Numbered from the stretch's first letter, positions 36,427 to 44,994 are shown. The stretch: DNA of 64,000 nt from Hydrogenibacillus sp. (GCA_014896255.1 JADBKT010000001.1:62001-126000); one strand, 5' to 3'. Program-made: numbers and translations. Notes: generated by a model from the letters alone, not told the origin.

Positions 36427-36958
36427 TCTTCTCCCTCAGCATGAATCTAAAACGAAAGCAAGGGAATAATATAACCCCAATACACCACCATCTTACCTTA
36501 GACGGTACGCGCGCGCAACACCTTTCGACAAGCGGAGTGAGTCAAGCCATCGAGGGCGTCTTATTTGCTCCATTCGGCGGTTGCCGCCTTGAACGCTTCC
36601 CGCTCGACCTTTGGTTCCCCGTAGACGGACACCGTCTTCAAACAAGGAACCCCTCAAGACGCTCCGGTGCCCCTATTCCTCTCGACGTACAGGAGCCAAA
36701 CACCTGAATGGACGCTCGCCGTGCCCACACCCCCTCGAGCACCATCACCGGTGGGCAGCTCTTTAAGTTCGTCTCCAACAGGGAGAGGCGCTTGTGTTTG
36801 AGCCGGATGCGCCCGCCTTCATCCTCCTCCCATCATCGTTCACGGGCTTCTCCTCCCTACATGCGTGGCATAATGTACATCACACTCGATCATTTTACCG
36901 GCAAGAGTCGGACAGCACGCGGCGAAGAAGACGCACGAACCGGCCGGCTGGACGTTCC
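36427..36958. other. 532-bp gap without a supported gene
   Basis: No frame here has both an SD and a recognisable protein. The minus strand carries short open pieces broken by stops (for example around 36560-36760), which look like a decayed gene. Small hairpins (AGACGG / CCGTCT near 36625) are present. No good terminator was found for the permease gene ending at 36959. Confidence 0.5.
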
Positions 36959-37822
36959 TTAGCCTTTAATCGAGCTGGAAAAAGCCGTCTCCGCAAAATA
37001 GCGCTGTAATGAAATAAACACGATCATGATCGGAATGAGCGCAATGATGCTCCCTGCGGCGATATACCGCATATTGGATACAAATACGCCCTGCAATTTG
37101 TAGAGCCCCAACGTCAAAGGATACATGTTCGAGTCATCGAGCAAAAGAAGCGGCCACAAGAAATTGTTCCATGAAGCAATAAAGCTTAAAATCGCCAACG
37201 TGGCCATCATCGGTCTGACCATCGGAAGCATGATTTTCCACCATATTTGCCAAACATTCGCGCCGTCGATGAACGCGGATTCTTCGATTTCCCGAGGGAT
37301 GGACAAAAAAGCTTGCCTCATCAAGAAGATCCCGAACGTGCTGACGGCATTCGGCAGAATGACGCCGGCATACGTTCCGATCAGCCCGAGTTTGTTTAAA
37401 ATCAAATAGATCGGGATCATCGTCACTTCGACCGGAATGATCATAGTGGCGATCACCAGCATGAAAATGAAACGCCTTCCTTTAAATTCCATACGCGCCA
37501 AAGGAAATGCGGCAAGGCTCGAAAAGAACACCGGGAACAAAACGCCAAAAAAAGTGAGGATCAGACTGTTTCTTAAATATAGAGGAATAGGCAATGTTTT
37601 CCATACTGCTTTATAGTTTTCAAAAGTAAGGTGCTCCGGAATAAACTTAGGAGGAAAAGAGAAAATGGCTTCATCCGCGCCTTTCAACGACGTTGACAGC
37701 GTCCATAAAAAAGGGACGACCATCACCAAGGACAGCAAAATCAAAAGAGCATAAGAAACGACCTTGGTGCCGTATCTTCGATAAAGTGTCTTAGCGCGCC
37801 GATGGTTCACCGTTCCAAGCAT
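36959..37822 (-). CDS. Carbohydrate ABC transporter permease, MalG type
   Basis: 287 aa from ATG 37822 (GGCGGAGGAG 2-4 nt upstream); an ATG at 37843 lacks an SD. Six membrane helices with VVPFLWTLSTSLKGADEAIF at the start and the EAA loop (ESAFIDGANVWQIWWKIMLPM) near residue 200. CUT1 class. Codons are visibly more AT-rich than in the Ugp-like permeases of this window. Confidence 0.9.
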   Translation of the reverse strand: MLGTVNHRRAKTLYRRYGTKVVSYALLILLSLVMVVPFLWTLSTSLKGADEAIFSFPPKFIPEHLTFENYKAVWKTLPIPLYLRNSLILTFFGVLFPVFFSSLAAFPLARMEFKGRRFIFMLVIATMIIPVEVTMIPIYLILNKLGLIGTYAGVILPNAVSTFGIFLMRQAFLSIPREIEESAFIDGANVWQIWWKIMLPMVRPMMATLAILSFIASWNNFLWPLLLLDDSNMYPLTLGLYKLQGVFVSNMRYIAAGSIIALIPIMIVFISLQRYFAETAFSSSIKG

Positions 37823-37842
37823 CGTTCTCCTCCGCCTGTGCA

Positions 37843-38697
37843 TTATGATGTTTCACGATCCAAAAAACGTCGATTCAAGATCGTCAGCGCCAAAATGATG
37901 ACGAACAAAACGGTTGCGATGGTGCTGGCATAACCCATATCTAAGCTGCGGAACGCCTTTTCAAAGATGAGATATACCACCGTTTGGGTTGCCCCAAGCG
38001 GTCCGCCCTCCGTCATCACCAGCATGAGCGTAAACTCTTTAAACGCCGCCATCGTGGACACAACGGCAACAAAAAAAATGACCGGTCTTAACATCGGAAA
38101 CGTGATGTGCCATTGCTTCCGCAAAAAGCCTGCACCATCAAGTTCAGCCGATTCATATAACTCATTGGGGATAGCTTGAAGACCGCCCAAATAGATAAGC
38201 ATGTAATATCCGATGCCTTGCCAAATGGTAATCATCGCAAGACTGGGCATCGCGGTCGATTTTTTCGTCAACCAACTCACGGGTTCAAGGTTCAGCAAGC
38301 TGAGCACATAATTGATCACGCCGTCGGATCTCAACATCCAGCCCCACATGATCGCGGTCACGACCACGGACACCAAAAACGGGAAATATATCGTCAATCG
38401 GAAAAACTTGATGCCCACCAGCTTTTGGTTCACAAGAACCGCAACAAAAATGGGAATGATCACCAAGGCGGGCGTCACGAGAAACCAATAATAGAGCGTA
38501 TTTTTTAGCGCATTCCAAAACTCAGCGTCATTGGCCAAGCGGATATAGTTGGCCAAGCCGACCCACTCCATCGGTTGAATAACGTTATACTCCATGAAGC
38601 TCAAAAGGATGACCCAAATCGCCGGAATAAAATTAAACACAAGAAGCAATACGAGCGCCGGCAACAAAAAAAACCAAGCATGATAAGATTTGTACAT
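37843..38697 (-). CDS. Carbohydrate ABC transporter permease, MalF type
   Basis: 284 aa from ATG 38697, which has AGGGGG 6 nt upstream. Six membrane helices; EAA loop ESAELDGAGFLRKQWHITFP near residue 195. Partner of the next permease. The gene is separated from the binding-protein gene by a strong hairpin. Confidence 0.9.
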   Translation of the reverse strand: MYKSYHAWFFLLPALVLLLVFNFIPAIWVILLSFMEYNVIQPMEWVGLANYIRLANDAEFWNALKNTLYYWFLVTPALVIIPIFVAVLVNQKLVGIKFFRLTIYFPFLVSVVVTAIMWGWMLRSDGVINYVLSLLNLEPVSWLTKKSTAMPSLAMITIWQGIGYYMLIYLGGLQAIPNELYESAELDGAGFLRKQWHITFPMLRPVIFFVAVVSTMAAFKEFTLMLVMTEGGPLGATQTVVYLIFEKAFRSLDMGYASTIATVLFVIILALTILNRRFLDRETS

Positions 38698-38736
38698 GAC
38701 CATCCCCCTAAAAGCACGCAGCGCGCGAAGCACAAC

Positions 38737-38774
38737 ACCTCTGAGTCTGCCTGTCGGCAGACAGACTCAGAGGT
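38737..38774 (-). repeat. Intercistronic stem-loop between binding protein and permease genes
   Basis: A 13-bp perfect inverted repeat (ACCTCTGAGTCTG / CAGACTCAGAGGT) with an alternative inner stem (GTCTGCC / GGCAGAC). No T-run follows, so it is more likely an mRNA-stabilising or processing hairpin downstream of the binding-protein gene than a full terminator. Confidence 0.8.
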
Positions 38775-38806
38775 TGACGAGACTCTTCCATATTGCTTCC
38801 ATATCA

Positions 38807-40129
38807 TCATTTGTTGAGTAACAGCGTAACAATTTCGGCAGCCTCATCGAGCGCTTGTTGCGGGTCTTTGTTCTCAAGCAGAACCTTCCGGAACGCCTCA
38901 TTGATCGTCTTATAGATATCGGTCACATTTTCGACGGGCAAAATCAAGTCCTCCGCGTTTTGCAGCTGTTGCGAAGCGATGTATCCACCCTTTTCTTGAA
39001 CATCCGTAGCATTCTTGCGCTGCGTAAAAAATTCATCCTCGGCCGCCGCCATAACGGTGGGCATCACCGGCGCCAATTTGCTGAAGGCAAGCTGGTTTTC
39101 CGCATTGGTGATAAATTTGGCGAATTCCACGGCAACGTCTTTATTTTTACTGCTTTCGGCAACGGCAATGTTCATGATCGGGCTATGGATTTTACGGGTG
39201 CTTCCTAAGATCGCCGGAGCGACGTCAGACTTCTCATAGACGTTGGGAGCCAAGTCTTTGATTTGTCTGAAGTGCTGCGGCCCCGCCCGCCAAAAAGCAA
39301 CTTTTTCTTGCGCATACCATTCAGGAACCTTGACCTGCTTCAACAATACTTCTTCGGGAATCAATCCATCGTCATAATATTTTTTGTATTTTTTTACAAA
39401 CTCAACGCCTTCCGGGCCGTTGAACGTCGCGGTCTTATAATCATCCGAGATAAGCGGCACGCCCTCCATGAGCATGACAAAATGAATGTCATCCACCGTC
39501 AACCCATACGCGCCTGTCTTCTCCTTAATGACTTGCGACATTGCCCAAGCTTCATCAAATGTTTTCGGCGGCCCGTCCAACCCCGCTTTTTTGAGCAAAT
39601 CCGTGTTATACAGAAGCACGCCGGTCGAAACATACCAGGGAAGCGCATAGGCGGTTCCCTTGAGCCCTCCGGATTTCCATATGTTGGGATAAAAATCGGC
39701 TTTCACGTCGGCCGCCGCTTCGTCCATATTGACGAGGGCGCCCAATGCGGCCAGCTTCTTTAAGAAATCGGTATTCAGGTTGATCACGTCGGCCAATTTT
39801 CCTCCGGATGCAGAAATCAAAATTTTTTGCTCGGCTTGGTCATACGGAATGTCTTGCCAGTTGACCTTCACGCCGGGGTATTTTGCTTCAAATGCCGCGA
39901 TGACATTATGAATGTAATCATCAAACGCAGGGCTTAGCGACAAGGTCCAAAACGTAATGTCGCCCGACAGCTTTTTTTCATTTTCTTTTTGTTGTTGGGC
40001 CACATCCCCCTGCCCCTGCTCCTGTGGGGCATTTGTCGCGTTTTGCCCGCAAGCGGACAGGAGGAGCAGGAAAGCGAGCAGCCCTGTCAACCAAGTCTTT
40101 TTGTGCATTGTCTTCATTTTCCGCCCCAT
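38807..40129 (-). CDS. Extracellular sugar-binding lipoprotein of the accessory ABC importer
   Basis: 440 aa; signal peptide with lipobox LSAC (Cys27), then a Gln/Glu/Asn linker to about residue 55. The mature part is a family 1 solute-binding protein (GDITFWTLSLSPAFDDYIHNV, GTAYALPWYVSTGVLLYNTD). It is the first gene after the dehydrogenase and stands before the two permeases, without an ATPase gene. The ligand cannot be read from the sequence; CUT1 importers mostly take oligosaccharides. Two tandem SD sequences precede the start. Confidence 0.9.
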   Translation of the reverse strand: MGRKMKTMHKKTWLTGLLAFLLLLSACGQNATNAPQEQGQGDVAQQQKENEKKLSGDITFWTLSLSPAFDDYIHNVIAAFEAKYPGVKVNWQDIPYDQAEQKILISASGGKLADVINLNTDFLKKLAALGALVNMDEAAADVKADFYPNIWKSGGLKGTAYALPWYVSTGVLLYNTDLLKKAGLDGPPKTFDEAWAMSQVIKEKTGAYGLTVDDIHFVMLMEGVPLISDDYKTATFNGPEGVEFVKKYKKYYDDGLIPEEVLLKQVKVPEWYAQEKVAFWRAGPQHFRQIKDLAPNVYEKSDVAPAILGSTRKIHSPIMNIAVAESSKNKDVAVEFAKFITNAENQLAFSKLAPVMPTVMAAAEDEFFTQRKNATDVQEKGGYIASQQLQNAEDLILPVENVTDIYKTINEAFRKVLLENKDPQQALDEAAEIVTLLLNK

Positions 40130-40130
40130 C

Positions 40131-40156
40131 TTTAAGCCTCCTTTTTAAGCCTCCTT
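40131..40156 (-). repeat. Tandem duplicated Shine-Dalgarno before the binding-protein gene
   Basis: Two perfect adjacent 13-bp copies of AAGGAGGCTTAAA on the minus strand; the nearer copy is at ideal distance (about 7 nt) from the ATG, the other 13 nt further up. Confidence 0.85.
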
Positions 40157-40331
40157 GCATCGGCATCGCGCAAAACATCATCAATCGATCTGCCGATCTC
40201 ATCCCTTTCGCAATCACCCCCTTTTGTCTGTCGCTTATGATCCGCGGATCGGGACAACGACAGCAACGGTTTTGCGGGAACCACCTCCTCTATTGGTCCT
40301 TCGGGCATATCGCGCTCCAGCGTTTTTCGTT

Positions 40332-41339
40332 TCAGTATTCGATGATGACCCCCAGCGCCGTGCCGCGTTCATCACGGATCAATGAGCGATAAAATTGCGG
40401 CGCTTCTTCAATCGGAACGCGGTGCGTGAAAAGCGGCGCGAGGTGAACTCTATTGGTTGCCAATAATCGTATAAATTCATACATATTTCTATGCTCTGTC
40501 CATCGAACGTATCCGATGGGATAGGCGTGGCCGTCTCGCTCGTACCGCTCATCGTAGCGCCCGGGACCGCCGGCACGGGAAATCAAGACCCGCGCTTCTT
40601 TTTCATACATCAGTTCCCGAGAAAACGCCACGTTCATGTCGCCGACAATGAGAACGCTACCGCGATCGCGCACCCATTTGAACGCCTGATTCAACAACGC
40701 TTCATCGCCGCCTTGGGTGCTTAGGATGACCGCATCGACCCCTTCGCCGTCCGTCAGCTCGTCGATCATCTGCGCGAGTTCTTCTTTTGCGTGCGATGCT
40801 CGTCCGACCCCCATGTCTTGAAGCACCCGACAACGATCGCGCAAAATATCGTGCGCCAAGACATTGAACGCGGCGGCATGCGCGACTTGAGCAATGATTT
40901 GGCCCAAAATGCCTAAACCGACGATCACCACATGTTCCCCGAAACGCAAATCCGCCTGTCTTAAGGCATGAATGGCGATGGCTCCCAAACCGACGAATGC
41001 GGCCTCCCTTAAATCAACCTGAGCCGGTATCGAGACGACCAACTGTTTGGGTACGAGCAAATATTCGGCGTGACGAACGTAAGGACTCCCGTAACAGGCG
41101 ACCCTATCGCCGACGCCGACATGCTTCACCCCGGCTCCGACGGCGACAACTTCGCCCGCCGCGCTGTAGCCAAGATAAACGGGCTCCGCTTTATGTCGGC
41201 TTTGTCCAAGCAGCATCAACTCCGTTCCGGTGCTGACGGCAGAGTAATGCGTCTTGACGAGCACGCTGTTGTCCCGGAGTTCGGGTACGGCCAGTTCAAG
41301 AACATCTGCTTCGCCTGCGTGTGCGACCACAGCTTTCAT
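40332..41339 (-). CDS. Medium-chain dehydrogenase/reductase (MDR) lacking the usual zinc ligands
   Basis: 335 aa. N-terminal GroES-like domain, then a Rossmann fold with VIVGLGILGQIIAQVAHA at about residues 140-157. In zinc alcohol dehydrogenases a Cys lies near residue 38 and a GHE motif near 60; here these read KTHYSAVSTGTEL and YLGYSAAGEV, so both ligands are replaced. The 'SAVSTGTE' form resembles dehydrogenase domains of bi-domain oxidoreductases found with sugar and polysaccharide genes. It is probably NAD(P)-dependent and acts on a sugar derivative. First gene of the minus-strand island operon. Confidence 0.85.
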   Translation of the reverse strand: MKAVVAHAGEADVLELAVPELRDNSVLVKTHYSAVSTGTELMLLGQSRHKAEPVYLGYSAAGEVVAVGAGVKHVGVGDRVACYGSPYVRHAEYLLVPKQLVVSIPAQVDLREAAFVGLGAIAIHALRQADLRFGEHVVIVGLGILGQIIAQVAHAAAFNVLAHDILRDRCRVLQDMGVGRASHAKEELAQMIDELTDGEGVDAVILSTQGGDEALLNQAFKWVRDRGSVLIVGDMNVAFSRELMYEKEARVLISRAGGPGRYDERYERDGHAYPIGYVRWTEHRNMYEFIRLLATNRVHLAPLFTHRVPIEEAPQFYRSLIRDERGTALGVIIEY

Positions 41340-41383
41340 GAATCGTCTTCGCTCCTAACGTTTTCAAGTCAAATGCAGTCGCT

Positions 41384-41405
41384 CTGGTTTATATCTGGTT
41401 TGTAT
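41384..41405 (-). promoter_or_regulatory. Candidate operator 1: two 11-bp direct repeats
   Basis: On the minus strand ATACAAACCAG then ATATAAACCAG, adjacent. The pair starts about 10 bp downstream of the -10 of the dehydrogenase promoter, covering the early transcribed region. The same repeat pair occurs at the divergent promoter (41537-41558). Confidence 0.65.
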
Positions 41406-41414
41406 CTTGGCTCG

Positions 41415-41443
41415 ATTCTAAGGATAATCCCCGAGCAAGTCAA
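41415..41443 (-). promoter_or_regulatory. SigmaA promoter for the dehydrogenase-ABC-regulator operon
   Basis: TTGACT (41438-41443), a 17-bp spacer and TAGAAT (41415-41420) on the minus strand, about 75 bp upstream of the dehydrogenase start. Confidence 0.75.
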
Positions 41444-41509
41444 GCGTATATAATGCATTTATTTTTTCATCCGCTTGCGAATCCATGATATCGAACCTTT
41501 CATCTTGTC

Positions 41510-41538
41510 TTGACAAGCCGGAACGGCGCATGTAAACT
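41510..41538 (+). promoter_or_regulatory. SigmaA promoter for the beta-propeller/FAD oxidoreductase operon
   Basis: A perfect TTGACA (41510-41515), a 17-bp spacer and TAAACT (41533-41538) on the plus strand. A TATAAT at 41538-41543 is at 22 bp, too far from the same -35. Confidence 0.6.
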
Positions 41539-41558
41539 ATAATCCAGTTGTGAACCAG
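41537..41558 (+). promoter_or_regulatory. Candidate operator 2: two 11-bp direct repeats
   Basis: On the plus strand CTATAATCCAG then TTGTGAACCAG, adjacent, directly after the -10. Orientation and distance relative to transcription are the same as for operator 1, which argues for one regulator controlling both promoters. Confidence 0.6.
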
Positions 41559-41626
41559 ATATCGCTTCGTCGTTGATTCCAGTCGGTCGACATCCGGTCA
41601 GTCGAAAGAAGGGAGCATGCGAAGCA

Positions 41627-43570
41627 GTGACCGGCGGCACTGTACGCGCACGATATGGACCTGTCGAAGATTTGGGCGAAGTGGTGACGAGTGTCATCAT
41701 TCATAACGCGGTTTTCGGTACAAACGATCAAAAGGAAAGCGAATTGTATTTCGTGACCAACGGGTACCCTGCCGTGTTTTATGCGCTCAACCTGGCGACG
41801 ATGCAAGTCGTTGACCGTCACGAGCTCCCCGATTTGGATGCCGTATGGGCGATGGCCGTCGGTTCCGACAAACAGGTGTATTTTCATGGGACGCAAGACG
41901 GCATTTTGTATCGCTATTCCCCGAACCAACGACAAGTGCGACCGCTCGGGAAAAACCCCACGGGAGATGCGTGGGTTTGGGATCTTAAAGCGAGCCAGGA
42001 CGGATATATTTACGGGGCCACATGGCCAAACGCCAAAGTGTTCGCGTACGATGTGCATCGCGGTCGATTCGAGGATTTCGGGCGAATGGCCGATCAACCA
42101 TATGCCCGCAGCATATGCGTCACGGAGGAGAGGTTATATGTTGGCATCGGGATGAGCGCATGTTTGTACAGCGTTCATCGAAATAACCGAAGCAAACAGG
42201 AAATCGCTATCCCCCACCGCGGGCAAGACGGATATGTGGTATCAAACATTTATGTTTATCAACAAAACATTTTTGTTCAGATGAATCGTTCGCTTTATTT
42301 TGTCATCGACAGCGTATCCGGACGGAGCCTTCGATCGTTTCCTGCAGAACATTCAATCTCTCCACCGTCTCCCGATCAACCGGAGCTAGTGTACTTCAAA
42401 CACGGAACCTTATTGTACGTCTATGACCTAAACCGTCATGACATCCGGAGCCTGTCAAGCGACGTTCGCTTGCCCAAAGCGCCCCTGGTCGGCGCGACCT
42501 GGATCCGCCCGCCGCAAACATTATCCGCCACGTGTTCCGCCCGATCGGAATGGGTTTTGTTTGGGCTTACCCAAAACGGCGAGTGGTTCATTTACGATCC
42601 GCTGAGTTCCATGTGCGAAGTGGCGCAGGTCAATGTGCATCCGCGCGGCTTGGTTATTCAGGCGCTGGAAAGCGGCGCGAACGGTTATTTGTATCTTGGC
42701 GGATACCATGGCGGCCTGAGCATCTATGCGCCTTCCGCCGAAAAGGTGGTAGGGAGCGCGCCGACGTTCCCACAAACCGAAGGCATCGGCCGCCTGGACG
42801 AACATATGTATATGGGCACTTATCGAAACGCGAACATTTATCGGCTCGATCCGAGCAAGGGCCTGGGCAAGGACAATCCGGCGTGGCTGTTTGCCGTCGG
42901 AGCGCGGCAGGACAGGCCGTTTGCCTTCGCTTCGGGCGACGGAAAGGTGTTTATCGGGACCGTACCGGAATACGGCTTGTTGGGAGGCGCCTTGACCGTC
43001 TACGATCCGGATGCCGACCGACGGAAGACTTACCCCGACATCATCAAAGACCAAAGCATCATCAGCCTCGTTTACCGTCAAGGCAAAGTATACGGGGCGA
43101 CATCGATCTACGGGGGCCTCGGAAGTCTCCCGCGGGCAGATGCCGCAAAAGTGTTCATCTGGGACGCGTCGACGGAGACGCTCCTGGCCGAGACGGTCCC
43201 CGACCTCCCCGACATCGACATGCCCCCGAAAGCTATCGGCGAACTGCGTTTCGGGCCGGACGGCAAACTGTGGGGAGCGACATACCGGACGATCTTCGTC
43301 ATGGATCCAAAGACTTTGCAAGTGGAACGGGCCAAGACGATTTATCCCGACCGCAAAGAACCGTCGCATCAATGGCGTCCCATTTGCTTGCGTTGGGGAC
43401 CGGACGGTTTGCTCTATACCACGTTGGGTCACCGGTTGACGGTCATCGACCCCAAAACGCTAAACAGCCAGGCGTTTGATGAAACGTCGTTGATCGCCAT
43501 CGGCGCAGACGGCCACATCTATTACGCAAAAGGGGCAAGACTTTTTCGGATGAAATGCAAAGGAGCGTGA
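41627..43570 (+). CDS. Large cytoplasmic beta-propeller-like protein of unknown function
   Basis: 647 aa from GTG 41627 (SD GAAGGGAG, 11-12 nt away); a TTG at 41573 is less likely. No signal peptide or membrane segment. The chain repeats blades of about 45-50 residues of the type DGYIYGATWPNAKVFAYD, NGYLYLGGYHGGLSIY, DGKVFIGTVPEYGLLG, DGKLWGATYRTIFVMD and DGLLYTTLGHRLTVID, as in quinoprotein-like or PQQ/Kelch-like propellers. I do not recognise a family. As first gene of an operon with an FAD oxidoreductase, and divergent to a sugar importer, it may be an intracellular lyase, isomerase or scaffold acting on the imported sugar. Confidence 0.75.
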   Translation: MTGGTVRARYGPVEDLGEVVTSVIIHNAVFGTNDQKESELYFVTNGYPAVFYALNLATMQVVDRHELPDLDAVWAMAVGSDKQVYFHGTQDGILYRYSPNQRQVRPLGKNPTGDAWVWDLKASQDGYIYGATWPNAKVFAYDVHRGRFEDFGRMADQPYARSICVTEERLYVGIGMSACLYSVHRNNRSKQEIAIPHRGQDGYVVSNIYVYQQNIFVQMNRSLYFVIDSVSGRSLRSFPAEHSISPPSPDQPELVYFKHGTLLYVYDLNRHDIRSLSSDVRLPKAPLVGATWIRPPQTLSATCSARSEWVLFGLTQNGEWFIYDPLSSMCEVAQVNVHPRGLVIQALESGANGYLYLGGYHGGLSIYAPSAEKVVGSAPTFPQTEGIGRLDEHMYMGTYRNANIYRLDPSKGLGKDNPAWLFAVGARQDRPFAFASGDGKVFIGTVPEYGLLGGALTVYDPDADRRKTYPDIIKDQSIISLVYRQGKVYGATSIYGGLGSLPRADAAKVFIWDASTETLLAETVPDLPDIDMPPKAIGELRFGPDGKLWGATYRTIFVMDPKTLQVERAKTIYPDRKEPSHQWRPICLRWGPDGLLYTTLGHRLTVIDPKTLNSQAFDETSLIAIGADGHIYYAKGARLFRMKCKGA

Positions 43571-44931
43571 GCCGAAAAGTGGATCTTGAGCAGCATTATG
43601 ATGTCGTCGTCGTGGGCGGCGGACCCGCCGGCATCAACGCGGCGATCGCGGCCGGGAGAAAACGGATGAAGACGCTTTTGATCGAGCGATACGGCTTTCT
43701 TGGCGGTATGTCGACCGCCGCGCTCGTCTATCCCTGGATGACCTTCCACACGAAAGCCGGAAAGCAGGTGATTAAAGGCATCGCGCAAGAAATCGTCGAT
43801 CGCCTGAAAGCAATCGGCGGTTCGCCCGGCCACGTCCGCGACACACTCGGCTTTGTGTATTCCGTGACGCCCTATCACCCTGAAAAATATATGGTCCTAG
43901 CCATGGATATGTTGCAGGAAGCCCATGTCGATGTTCTTCTTCACAGTTTGGTCGTTGAGGTCCATATTGAAAACCGATGCATCCGATCCGTGACGGCAAC
44001 GGGGAAATCAGGCAAAATTCGTATCATGGGCAAAATGTTTGTCGATGCGACGGGCGACGGCGATATCAGTTATTTGGCCGGTGTGCCCATGTCCAAAGGT
44101 AGGGAGGAAGACCAAAAAACGCAGCCGATGACGATGATGTTTCGCATGCGCGGGGTCGATTTGGCCAAAGTCAAACGATATATGCTCGAAAATCCGTCGC
44201 ATTTTTATCCGAACACATTGTGGGATGAGCTGAAAGACGGTTCCGTGCCGTTGTCAGCCGTCCAAGGGTTTTACCCGCAATGGGAAAAGGCCAAACTGCC
44301 CATTCAGCGCGATCAGGTGCTGTTTTTCACAGGTCCGGCGGAAGATGAAGTGTTGGTCAACTGCACCCGCGTCCAAGGGTACGACGGAACGAATGTCCGC
44401 GACTTGTCGCAGGCGGAATATGAAGGCCGGAAACAGGTCTTGATGGTGAGCGATTTTCTGATCAAGCATATCCCCGGTTTCGAACGCGCTTCCGTATCGA
44501 ATGTCGGCACCCAAATAGGCGTCCGAGAAACGCGGCGCATCGTCGGTCACTATGTGCTGACGAAAGAAGACGTCGTCCAAGGGCGAAAATTTGCCGATGC
44601 GATTGCGCAGAGCGGATATCCGATCGACATTCACGATCCCACCCAACGAGGGGTTTCATTCGCGTTCATTGAGGGAGACGGGGCCTTCGACATCCCCTAC
44701 CGTTGCCTTGTGCCCCAAAAGGTAGACAACTTATTGGCCGCCGGACGATGCATTTCGACGACACATGAAGCCTTTGCAACGACGCGTTTGACCCCGAGCG
44801 CCATGGCCACGGGCCAAGCCGCCGGTACGGCGGCGAGCTTGGCCGTCAGGCAAAACATTCGGCCATTGGAGGTAAACGTCAAAGCACTTCAAGCGGAATT
44901 GATCGCAGACGGGATGGTGTTGGCCGGGTAA
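43555..44931 (+). CDS. FAD-dependent oxidoreductase (FAD_oxidored family)
   Basis: 458 aa. The N-terminal dinucleotide site YDVVVVGGGPAGINAAIAAGR is followed by LLIERYGFLGGMSTAALVYPW, typical of the family that includes so-called xanthan-lyase-associated oxidoreductases; FVDATGDGDISYLAG in the middle is the second hallmark. The C-terminus has NLLAAGRCISTTHEAFATTR and PSAMATGQAAGTAA. Soluble. It overlaps the propeller gene, so translation may be coupled; the start (ATG 43555 or GTG 43579, the latter preceded by AAAGGAG) is uncertain. The likely role is oxidation of a sugar or sugar acid; the substrate is unknown. Confidence 0.85.
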   Translation: MQRSVSRKVDLEQHYDVVVVGGGPAGINAAIAAGRKRMKTLLIERYGFLGGMSTAALVYPWMTFHTKAGKQVIKGIAQEIVDRLKAIGGSPGHVRDTLGFVYSVTPYHPEKYMVLAMDMLQEAHVDVLLHSLVVEVHIENRCIRSVTATGKSGKIRIMGKMFVDATGDGDISYLAGVPMSKGREEDQKTQPMTMMFRMRGVDLAKVKRYMLENPSHFYPNTLWDELKDGSVPLSAVQGFYPQWEKAKLPIQRDQVLFFTGPAEDEVLVNCTRVQGYDGTNVRDLSQAEYEGRKQVLMVSDFLIKHIPGFERASVSNVGTQIGVRETRRIVGHYVLTKEDVVQGRKFADAIAQSGYPIDIHDPTQRGVSFAFIEGDGAFDIPYRCLVPQKVDNLLAAGRCISTTHEAFATTRLTPSAMATGQAAGTAASLAVRQNIRPLEVNVKALQAELIADGMVLAG

Positions 44932-44959
44932 CGCGTCGCGAGGTCACGTCGTCGCCGTC

Positions 44960-44994
44960 GCAGGTGCAAGGCACCTGCGTTTTTTTTTTTTTTT
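44960..44994 (+). terminator. Terminator of the beta-propeller/FAD oxidoreductase operon
   Basis: An 8-bp perfect stem (GCAGGTGC / GCACCTGC, loop AAG) followed by G and a run of about 15 T on the plus strand. Confidence 0.95.

Noticed and set aside
36427-36958. Decayed transposon in the gap before the accessory permease
   Set aside because: Some minus-strand pieces looked transposase-like, but no motif or end repeat could be defended, so it is listed only as a gap.
41533-41543. TATAAT at 41538 as -10 for the propeller operon
   Set aside because: It would be 22 bp from TTGACA; TAAACT at 17 bp fits better, and the TATAAT letters belong to the repeat unit.
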